Assembly: GCA_049322755.1 (NCBI GenBank)
Contig: JBMOQX010000037.1
Span: 124,001 to 188,000 of the forward strand
Origin: DATIUV01 sp049322755
Lineage (GTDB): Bacteria; Pseudomonadota; Gammaproteobacteria; Burkholderiales; UBA6910
Length of the DNA stretch: 64,000 bases
Direction: 5' to 3'
In this document: positions 41,342 through 49,451 of the stretch, in pieces
Numbering within the stretch: the first letter of the stretch is position 1
Layout of the letters: every line of letters starts with the position of its first letter
The notes under the pieces: model-generated
Told to the model about the DNA's origin: nothing
Seen by the model: only the letters and a program-made list of their open reading frames with translations
Databases searched by the model: none
Position numbers and translations under genes: made by a program

Positions 41342-42243
41342 CGCGGGCCTACGAACAGGCCCGCGTCCAGCTCCAGACCGTCCGCGACGCGGTGCGCTTC
41401 GCGGTGAGCCGGTTCGAGGAAGCGGGGCTCGCCTACGGCCACGGCACCGACAACGCCTATGACGAGGCGGTGTATCTCGCCCTGCACGCGCTGAGGCTGC
41501 CGCTGGACCGCCTGGAGCCCTTTCTCGACGCGCGGTTGCTGCCGGAAGAAATGGGGCGGGTGCTGGAACTCGTGCGCCGGCGCGTGGAGGAGCGCCTGCC
41601 GGCGGCCTACCTGACCCGGGAAGCCTGGCTGGGGGAGTTTCGCTTCTACGTCGACGAGCGCGTGATCGTCCCGCGCTCCTTCATCGCCGAGCTCCTGCGC
41701 GATCGGCTGGCGCCGTGGGTGGAAAACCCGGACGGCGTCGACGCCGCACTGGACCTGTGCACGGGTTCGGGCTGCCTGGCCGTGCTGCTGGCCCACGCCT
41801 TCCCCAACGCCGCCGTGGCTGCGGCCGACGTTTCGGACGGCGCGCTGGAGGTGGCGGCCCGCAACGTCTCCGCCTACGGACTCGAATCCCGGATCCGGCT
41901 GAAGCGTTCGGACTTGTTTCGCGCCCTGGCGGGCCGGACCTACGACGTCATCGTCTCCAATCCGCCGTACGTGAACGCCGCGTCGATGCACGCCTTGCCC
42001 GCTGAGTTCCGGCGCGAACCGGCGCTGGCGCTGGACGGCGGCAGCGACGGCCTGCGCTTCGTGAAACGCATCCTGAAGGCGGCGCCGCGCCACCTCAATC
42101 CCGGCGGCGTGCTGGTGGTGGAGATCGGCCACAACCGGGAAGCGCTGGAGCTGGCCTTCCCGGACATCCCCTTCATCTGGCCCGAGACAAGCGCCGGCGC
42201 GGACCACGTTTTTCTGCTGCGCCGGGAGCAATTTCCCGCTTAG
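41269..42243 (+). CDS. prmB: ribosomal protein uL3 N5-glutamine methyltransferase
   Basis: PrmB methylates a glutamine in ribosomal protein L3, using S-adenosylmethionine. The conserved part starts at about LQTVRDAVRFAVSRFEEAGL and holds GHGTDNAYDEAVYLALHAL, PAAYLTREAWLGEFRFYV, DLCTGSGCLAVLLAHAFP and the glutamine-binding NPPY in VSNPPYVNA. The start is uncertain: ATG 41269 lies inside dapE and gives 324 residues, about 25 more than usual. A start near the dapE stop (41336-41345) would fit better but has no ATG or GTG. Its 3' end overlaps rluB by 71 bp on the other strand. Confidence 0.9.
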   Translation: MHRPRRRPAAGRNLRARHAASAGLTRAYEQARVQLQTVRDAVRFAVSRFEEAGLAYGHGTDNAYDEAVYLALHALRLPLDRLEPFLDARLLPEEMGRVLELVRRRVEERLPAAYLTREAWLGEFRFYVDERVIVPRSFIAELLRDRLAPWVENPDGVDAALDLCTGSGCLAVLLAHAFPNAAVAAADVSDGALEVAARNVSAYGLESRIRLKRSDLFRALAGRTYDVIVSNPPYVNAASMHALPAEFRREPALALDGGSDGLRFVKRILKAAPRHLNPGGVLVVEIGHNREALELAFPDIPFIWPETSAGADHVFLLRREQFPA

Positions 42244-43030
42244 GCGGCCGCAGCACCGGCAGGCCCAGGGACTCGAACAGCGCGTTCACTTCCGGCGGCG
42301 CCAGCTCGCGCCACTGGCCGCGGCGCAGGCCCCGCGGCAGCACCAGTGTGCCGAAGCGGAAACGGATCAGGCGGCTCACCTCGATGCCCACGGCCTCGAA
42401 CAGCCGCCGCACCTCGCGGTTGCGGCCCTCCCGCAGCACCACCCGATACCAGTGGTTGGCGCCACGGCCGCCGGCGTCTTCCAGGGAATCCAGCTTGGCC
42501 ATGCCGTCGGCCAGCGCCACGCCGCGCAGAAGGCGCGCCGAGGCCGCTTCGTCGAGCTCGCCGCGCAGGCGCACAGCGTACTCGCGCTCGACGCCGAAGC
42601 TGGGATGCATCAGGCGGTTGGCGAGTTCCCCCTGCGTGGTGAAAATCATCAGGCCCTCGGTGTTGTAGTCGAGGCGGCCCACCGGCACCCAGCGCCCCCC
42701 CGCCACCGGGGGCAGCCGGTCGAACACGGTCGGCCGCCCTTCCGGATCGCGGCGGCTGACGATCTCCCCGGTGGGCTTGTGATAGATGAGCACCCGCGCC
42801 CGCCCGCTGGCTTCCGGCAGGCGGAACGTCTTGCCGAGAATGCGGATGCGGTCGCCGGGGCGCACCCGCGAACCCAGTTCCGCCACCTCGCCGTTGACCC
42901 GCACCTGGCCGGCGCGGATGTAGGTTTCGATTTCCCGGCGCGAGCCGTAGCCCGCCTGGGCCAGCGCCTTCTGCAGACGCTCGCCCTCGTTGGGCCCTTT
43001 CTCCACCACCGGTTGCGCCCGCGCCCGCAT
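42173..43030 (-). CDS. rluB: 23S rRNA pseudouridine synthase (RluB-type)
   Basis: A 285-residue RsuA/RluB-family enzyme that isomerises a uridine in 23S rRNA. I start at ATG 43030 (MRARAQPVVEKG). The S4 RNA-binding domain (about 18-65) reads RLQKALAQAGYGSRREIETY, and the catalytic core has the Asp motif GRLDYNTEGLMIFTTQG and VLREGRNREVRRLFEAVG. RluB (U2605) is preferred over RsuA because of the REVRRLFEAVG and length, but the target is inferred. The stop lies 71 bp inside the end of prmB, and it starts 1 bp after the recR stop. Confidence 0.9.
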   Translation of the reverse strand: MRARAQPVVEKGPNEGERLQKALAQAGYGSRREIETYIRAGQVRVNGEVAELGSRVRPGDRIRILGKTFRLPEASGRARVLIYHKPTGEIVSRRDPEGRPTVFDRLPPVAGGRWVPVGRLDYNTEGLMIFTTQGELANRLMHPSFGVEREYAVRLRGELDEAASARLLRGVALADGMAKLDSLEDAGGRGANHWYRVVLREGRNREVRRLFEAVGIEVSRLIRFRFGTLVLPRGLRRGQWRELAPPEVNALFESLGLPVLRPPKREIAPGAAEKRGPRRRLSRAR

Positions 43031-43031
43031 C

Positions 43032-43628
43032 TCAGACCTCCCGTCGCTCGCGCACCGCCTGGGCCAGCGTGCCCGCATCGACGTGCTCCAGTTCGCCACC
43101 CAGCGGCAGCCCGCGCGCCAGGCGCGTCACCTTCAGCCCCGACGCGCGCAGCATCTCGCCGATGTAGTGGGCCGTGGCGTCGCCTTCGACGGTGGGATTG
43201 GTGGCCAGCACCACCTCCCGCACCACCCCGTCGCGCGAGCGCGCCAGCAGGCGGTCGAGGTGAATCTCCCGGGGGCCGACGCCGTCCAGCGGCGACAACC
43301 GGCCCATCAGAACGAAATACAGGCCGTTGTAGCAGTGCGCCTGCTCCAGCATCACCAGATCGGCCGGAGCCTCCACCACCGCCAGCAACGCCGGATCCCG
43401 GCGCGGCGAGCGGCACAGCTCGCACACGGGCTCCTCGCTGAAGTTGTTGCAGCGCTCGCAGTTGCGAATGCGCGTGGTGGCACGCTCGAGCGCGTGCGCC
43501 AGCCGCGCGGCGCCCTTGGGGTCGCGCTGCAGCAGGTAATAGGCCATGCGCTGGGCGGACTTCGGGCCGACGCCGGGCAGGCAGCGCAGCGCCTGGACCA
43601 GTTCGTCGAGGCTGGATGGGGTTTTCAT
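43032..43628 (-). CDS. recR: recombination protein RecR
   Basis: RecR, with RecF and RecO, helps load RecA on gapped DNA. The 198-residue protein has the N-terminal helix-hairpin-helix (LRCLPGVGPKSAQRMAYYLL), a C4 zinc finger (CERCNNFSEEPVCELC), the Toprim domain (about 75-170, LAVVEAPADLVMLEQAHCYN) and a C-terminal Walker B-like segment. It lies 75 bp after ybaB. The dnaX-ybaB-recR order is widely conserved. Confidence 0.97.
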   Translation of the reverse strand: MKTPSSLDELVQALRCLPGVGPKSAQRMAYYLLQRDPKGAARLAHALERATTRIRNCERCNNFSEEPVCELCRSPRRDPALLAVVEAPADLVMLEQAHCYNGLYFVLMGRLSPLDGVGPREIHLDRLLARSRDGVVREVVLATNPTVEGDATAHYIGEMLRASGLKVTRLARGLPLGGELEHVDAGTLAQAVRERREV

Positions 43629-43703
43629 GGAATCAGCGCAGGCGCCGCCGCGCCGGCGGCGAGCCCGCGGGGCGGCGCGCGGGCCGGGCCGGGAGCAAGT
43701 CCG

Positions 43704-44030
43704 TCAGAACGGCAGCTTCATGCCGGGCGGCAGCCCCATGCCCGCGGTCACCGCTCCCATGCGCTCCTGGACCGTGGCCTCGACGCGGCGCACCGCATCG
43801 TTGACGGCGGCGGCGATCAGATCTTCCAGCATGTCCTTGTCCTCGCCCGTCACCAGGCTGGCGTCGATGGCCACCCGCTTGACGTCGTGGCGGCAGGTCA
43901 TCACCACTTTCACCATGCCGGCCCCGGCCTGGCCTTCCACCTCGACCGAGGCCAGTTCCTCCTGCACCTTCTTCAGGTTGTCCTGCATCTGCTGGGCCTG
44001 TTTCATCAGGCCTGCCAGTGCGCCCTTCAT
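43704..44030 (-). CDS. ybaB: YbaB/EbfC nucleoid-associated protein
   Basis: A 108-residue small DNA-binding dimer of the YbaB/EbfC family, probably nucleoid associated. It starts MKGALAGLMKQAQQMQDNLK, has a helical region followed by the conserved VEGQAGAGMVKVVMTCRHDV, and ends MGAVTAGMGLPPGMKLPF. Between dnaX (24 bp) and recR (75 bp), its usual place. Its exact role in DNA repair or gene control is not settled in the family. Confidence 0.95.
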   Translation of the reverse strand: MKGALAGLMKQAQQMQDNLKKVQEELASVEVEGQAGAGMVKVVMTCRHDVKRVAIDASLVTGEDKDMLEDLIAAAVNDAVRRVEATVQERMGAVTAGMGLPPGMKLPF

Positions 44031-44054
44031 GTCCGCTCCCGTCGTACCGCCGCG

Positions 44055-45656
44055 TCAGTCCCGCGGCCGGATCGATGAATCATTCAGCCGGGCATCGAAG
44101 TTCTCGATCAGGTCGCGAACGAACGGATCGGATTCGATGGCCTCGATCGCCCGCGCCTGGCGCTCGCCCGCCGCCCGGCTCTGCAATTCGGCGGGACTGT
44201 TGCCGGTCCCGCCGCCCAGCGTGAATTCTACCCGTACCGGCCGGCCCACGTGCCCCGACAGGGCTGCGGCGATGCGCTCCTGATATACCTTGTCGAGCAG
44301 GTGGCGGTGCGCCTCCGGGAGGCCGAACACGTAGCGATTGCCGTCGACGCGCAGGAGTTCGCTGTGGGCGGCCAGCTGCTTGGCCATGCCGGCGAGGCCC
44401 AAGGTACCGACCAGGCTGTGCCAGTCCAGCGGCGCCGGCTCGCGCAGCACGGGCGCGGCGTCGGCCTCGCGGCTCCCAGCACCGGCATCGGCCGCGCCTG
44501 CCGGGGCGGGCGCCGCGTCCGCGGTTCCCGCCGCCCGGGACGGCGGCGACTGCAGGCGGCGAGGCTCCGAGCCGCCGCCCGGGGCAAATGCCAGCATGCG
44601 CAGCAGCGTCATCGCGAAACCGGCGAACTCGTCCGGCGCCAGATCCAGGTCGCGGCGGCCATTGACCACAATCTGGTAATAGAGCTGCACGTCGTCGGGA
44701 CCCAGCGCCTGGGCAGCCTCCAGCACCTCGGACCGGTCCGGCAGATCGTCCGGAACCGCGGCCGCCGCCACCTGGGCCGTCGCCACCTGCGTCAGCAGCG
44801 CCGCCAGCTCCTGCAGCGCCGCGTCGAACGACAGGCTGCGCGCCTCCATGTCCGCGGCGATGCGCACCAGCCCGGGACCGTCGCCGCGCCGCAGCGCGTG
44901 GAGCACGCCGAACAGGTATTCGCGCTCCACCGAGCCCAGCATTTCGCGCACCGCCCCCGCCGCCACCGTGCCGCCGCCGTGGGCGATGGCCTGATCCAGC
45001 AGGCTGAGCGCGTCCCGCAGGCTGCCCTGCGCCGCCCGCGCCAGCATCGCCAGCGCCGCCTCCTCGCCCGCGATGCCCTCGGCCGCCAGCACGGCTTTCA
45101 GGCGCTCGGCAATCAGCGGCGCCGGGATCTGCTTGAGATTGAACTGCAGGCACCGCGACAGCACCGTCACCGGCACCTTCTGTGGATCCGTGGTGGCGAG
45201 CACGAACTTGACGTGCTCCGGCGGCTCCTCCAGCGTCTTCAGCATGGCGTTGAAGGCGCTGCGCGAGAGCATGTGGACTTCGTCGATGATGTACACCTTG
45301 AAGCGCCCCGCGGTCGGCGCGTACATGGCGTTATCGAGCAGTTCGCGCATGTTGTCGACCTGGGTGTTGGACGCCGCGTCCAGTTCCACCAGGTCCACGA
45401 ACCGCCCGGTGTCAATTTCACGGCAAGCCCCGCACTGCCCGCACGGCTCCGCAGTCACACCGGTTTCGCAGTTGAGCGCCTTGGCGAACACCCGCGCCAG
45501 CGTGGTCTTGCCGACGCCGCGGGTGCCGGTGAACAGATACGCGTGATGGAGCCGCTGCTGGCCGAGGGCATTGGCCAGCGCGCGCACCGCATGCTCCTGG
45601 CCTACCATCTCAGCGAAGCTCCGCGGCCGCCACTTGCGGGCCAGCGCTTGCGTCAC
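44055..45656 (-). CDS. dnaX: DNA polymerase III subunits tau/gamma
   Basis: DnaX is the clamp-loader ATPase that joins polymerase cores and the helicase. I start at GTG 45656 (VTQALARKWRPRSFAEMVG) with GGGAG upstream; upstream codons of this frame cross the SRP RNA. The 533-residue protein has Walker A GTRGVGKTTLARV, a four-cysteine zinc module (CETGVTAEPCGQCGAC), DEVHML, SRC (sensor 1) and clamp-loader domain III. A Pro/Ala linker and a tau-like C-terminal domain follow. It is shorter than E. coli tau (643). I saw no A-rich frameshift heptamer of the E. coli type. Confidence 0.96.
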   Translation of the reverse strand: MTQALARKWRPRSFAEMVGQEHAVRALANALGQQRLHHAYLFTGTRGVGKTTLARVFAKALNCETGVTAEPCGQCGACREIDTGRFVDLVELDAASNTQVDNMRELLDNAMYAPTAGRFKVYIIDEVHMLSRSAFNAMLKTLEEPPEHVKFVLATTDPQKVPVTVLSRCLQFNLKQIPAPLIAERLKAVLAAEGIAGEEAALAMLARAAQGSLRDALSLLDQAIAHGGGTVAAGAVREMLGSVEREYLFGVLHALRRGDGPGLVRIAADMEARSLSFDAALQELAALLTQVATAQVAAAAVPDDLPDRSEVLEAAQALGPDDVQLYYQIVVNGRRDLDLAPDEFAGFAMTLLRMLAFAPGGGSEPRRLQSPPSRAAGTADAAPAPAGAADAGAGSREADAAPVLREPAPLDWHSLVGTLGLAGMAKQLAAHSELLRVDGNRYVFGLPEAHRHLLDKVYQERIAAALSGHVGRPVRVEFTLGGGTGNSPAELQSRAAGERQARAIEAIESDPFVRDLIENFDARLNDSSIRPRD

Positions 45657-45705
45657 TGTCGGGATGCTCCCATTGCCTGCCTCAGAATTGCGCCGGCCGC
45701 CGCCG

Positions 45706-45732
45706 CGCGGCCCCGCAACACGCGGGGCCGCG
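45706..45732. terminator. perfect 11-bp GC hairpin between ffs and dnaX
   Basis: CGCGGCCCCGC and GCGGGGCCGCG form a perfect 11-bp stem around a 5-nt loop, about 40 bp beyond the SRP RNA 3' end and 49 bp before the dnaX GTG. There is no T tract. It could end the SRP RNA transcript, protect its 3' end, or control dnaX read-through. Confidence 0.5.
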
Positions 45733-45771
45733 GGCGCCGGGCGGCACCTGCGACCCCACGGGGTGGATGGC

Positions 45772-45867
45772 GGCGAGCCCAACCCCCGGCACTTGCAGAG
45801 AATAGCTGTGGCTGCTTCCTTCCGGACCTGACCAGATTCACTACCGTGCAATGCGGGGAGGCCCGCC
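45772..45867 (-). ncRNA. ffs: 4.5S signal recognition particle RNA
   Basis: On the minus strand, the invariant SRP core GGTCAGGTCCGGAAGGAAGC (within 45805-45832) forms the apical helix 8 bound by Ffh. The predicted ends pair: 5' GGCGGGCC with 3' GGGCTCGCC, giving a ~96-nt hairpin, the size of bacterial 4.5S RNA. The end positions are estimated from pairing. It lies directly upstream of dnaX, a known neighbour. The overlapping reading frames on both strands here are spurious. Confidence 0.93.
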
Positions 45868-46031
45868 ATGAACTCGCGTGCCGAACTGCAAACCGGCACC
45901 GGCCCCGCGCACGCCGATGGTCCGGCCCGCAGCGCGAAAGCCGCTGCGCGAAGGTTACCACAGGCGCCGTCGCGCCGCCGACCTGGAATCGGCTGCCGCG
46001 GCGCGCGGAGCCGGTGCCGCGGGGTGTACAA

Positions 46032-46064
46032 TTGGCTTGAAGTCTTTTATCTTATACAAGACTT
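46032..46064 (+). promoter_or_regulatory. dyad operator and possible promoter upstream of acs
   Basis: Near-palindrome TCTTATACAAGA (46050-46061) is nested in a 7-bp inverted repeat AAGTCTT (46040-46046) / AAGACTT (46058-46064). TTGGCT (46032-46037) and TATACA (46053-46058) could be a -35/-10 pair, but the 15-bp spacer is short. The form resembles GntR-type operators. The rest of 45868-46179 shows no other signal except an AGGAGG ribosome site before acs. Confidence 0.4.
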
Positions 46065-46179
46065 GAATTCCACGGCCGGGCCGGTTGGCGCCGCCCGCGG
46101 CCGAGGAACTACAATGACCGGCCCGAGAACCGGCTCGACCCCGACACCGCATCCGCATCATCCGAACCAGGAGGAACCG

Positions 46180-48147
<1,968 letters not shown>

Positions 48148-48163
48148 CCTCCTGAAACCCGAG

Positions 48164-48191
48164 GCGGGACGCCGGGCGTCCCGCTTTTTTT
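48164..48191 (+). terminator. intrinsic terminator of acs
   Basis: Perfect 8-bp stem GCGGGACG/CGTCCCGC with 5-nt loop (48164-48184) followed by seven T (48185-48191), 17 bp after the acs stop. It makes the MBL-fold gene downstream a separate transcript and argues against the TTG start at 48190. Confidence 0.92.
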
Positions 48192-48201
48192 GACCCCGGA
48201 G

Positions 48202-49152
48202 ATGGTCCACCCCGCCCCCAACGCCCACGGGCACGGCATCCACGCCGTGGATTCGGGATACGTCCGTGCGTCCCTGGACGCGATTCACCTCATTGTCGAG
48301 CGCGGCCGGGCAGCGGTGGTGGATACCGGAACCAGCGGTTCGGTGCCGCGGGTTCTGGACGCCCTCGCGCAGCTGGGCCTCGGCCGCGAGGCGGTGGACT
48401 GGATCCTGGTGACCCACGTGCACCTGGATCACGCCGGCGGCGCCGGCGCGCTGCTGCGCCACCTGCCCAACGCCCGCGTCGTCGTGCACCCCCGCGGAGC
48501 CCGGCACCTGGCGGATCCGTCCAAGCTGGTGGCAGGCACCCGGGCGGTTTACGGCGAGACCGAGTTCCGCCGCCTTTACGGCGAGGTGGTGCCTGTTCCC
48601 CAGGATCGCATGGTGATCGCCGACGACGGGCTGAGACTGGAGCTCGCCGGCCGCGCGCTCGGGTTCTTGCACACCGAGGGCCACGCGCGGCACCACTACT
48701 GCATCCACGACCCCGCCAGCGGCTCGGTGTTCGCCGGCGACACCTTCGGGATCTCCTACCGGGAGTTCGACGTCGACGGCCGGGAGTTCATTTTTCCCAC
48801 CTCCACGCCGACCCAGTTCGATCCGGCGGCGGCCCACGCCTCGGTCGACCGGATCGCCGGACTCGAGCCGCAGCAGGTTTTCGTCACCCACTACAGCCGG
48901 CTCGGCCACGTTCCCGAGCACGCCGCCACCCTGCACCGCCTGCTGGACGCCTATGTCGCCCTCGCCCGGGAGGCACAGCACACGCCGGGCCCGCAAGCCG
49001 TGCTGCGGGCCGGCATGGAGGCGTTGCTGCGGGCCGAGGCCCGGCGCCACGGCGTCGCCATGAGTGACGAGCAAATCCTGTCGCTCCTGGGAATGGACAT
49101 CGATCTCAACGCCCAGGGCCTCGCGATCTGGCTCGAGGCGGGCGGCGCCTGA
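48202..49152 (+). CDS. metallo-beta-lactamase-fold hydrolase
   Basis: A 316-residue metallo-hydrolase of unknown substrate. It shows the zinc motif THVHLDHAGGAG (about 77-88, HxHxDH), then a His in TEGHARHHYC, the bridging Asp in FAGDTFGISY and a late His in VTHYSRLGH. It is placed downstream of acs but separated by a strong terminator, so it is probably transcribed on its own or with the downstream genes. I start at ATG 48202; a TTG at 48190 falls in the terminator T tract. Such enzymes often cleave thioesters or lactones. A link to acyl-CoA metabolism is only suggested by position. Confidence 0.8.
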   Translation: MVHPAPNAHGHGIHAVDSGYVRASLDAIHLIVERGRAAVVDTGTSGSVPRVLDALAQLGLGREAVDWILVTHVHLDHAGGAGALLRHLPNARVVVHPRGARHLADPSKLVAGTRAVYGETEFRRLYGEVVPVPQDRMVIADDGLRLELAGRALGFLHTEGHARHHYCIHDPASGSVFAGDTFGISYREFDVDGREFIFPTSTPTQFDPAAAHASVDRIAGLEPQQVFVTHYSRLGHVPEHAATLHRLLDAYVALAREAQHTPGPQAVLRAGMEALLRAEARRHGVAMSDEQILSLLGMDIDLNAQGLAIWLEAGGA

Positions 49153-49161
49153 CGGCGCCGA

Positions 49162-49190
49162 TTGCCAGCCGCGGCGCCAGCCCAAATAAT
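49162..49190 (+). promoter_or_regulatory. candidate sigma70 promoter of the sensory cluster
   Basis: TTGCCA (49162-49167), a 17-bp spacer and AATAAT (49185-49190): each hexamer is one base from consensus with ideal spacing. It lies just after the MBL-fold gene and 33 nt before the GTG of the small membrane protein, so it likely drives 49224-56653. Confidence 0.6.
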
Positions 49191-49223
49191 GGCCGTCGGA
49201 CGATAGGGGGAAGGAGGAGGCCC

Positions 49224-49421
49224 GTGCGATCAAACCTGACCGGCCAGCGCCTGATCGCGATATTCCTGTGCGGCTGGCTGCTGTTCAACTATCCGCTGCT
49301 CGACCTGTTCAACAGCAATACCCGGGTCCTCGGCATTCCGCTGCTCTACGCCTACATCTTCGGCGCGTGGATGCTGCTGATCGGGATCATGGCGTGGGTC
49401 ATCGAGCGCCGCAGTAACTAG
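49224..49421 (+). CDS. small two-helix inner-membrane protein
   Basis: A 65-residue hydrophobic protein with two predicted transmembrane helices (about 10-27, LIAIFLCGWLLFNYPLL, and 38-58, LLYAYIFGAWMLLIGIMAWV) and a basic C-terminal end. The start is GTG 49224, with AGGAGG a few bases upstream. It lies 30 bp before the transporter-kinase gene and under the same candidate promoter. It may be a small accessory subunit of that transporter, much as the DUF4212 protein is for the symporter at 57.8 kb. It is not confidently assigned to a family. Confidence 0.75.
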   Translation: MRSNLTGQRLIAIFLCGWLLFNYPLLDLFNSNTRVLGIPLLYAYIFGAWMLLIGIMAWVIERRSN

Positions 49422-49451
49422 TCCAGCGACCGCCAAGGGGCCGTCACGCTC

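Noticed and set aside
48190..48201. TTG 48190 as start of the MBL-fold gene
   Set aside because: It lies in the T tract of the acs terminator and has no ribosome site.
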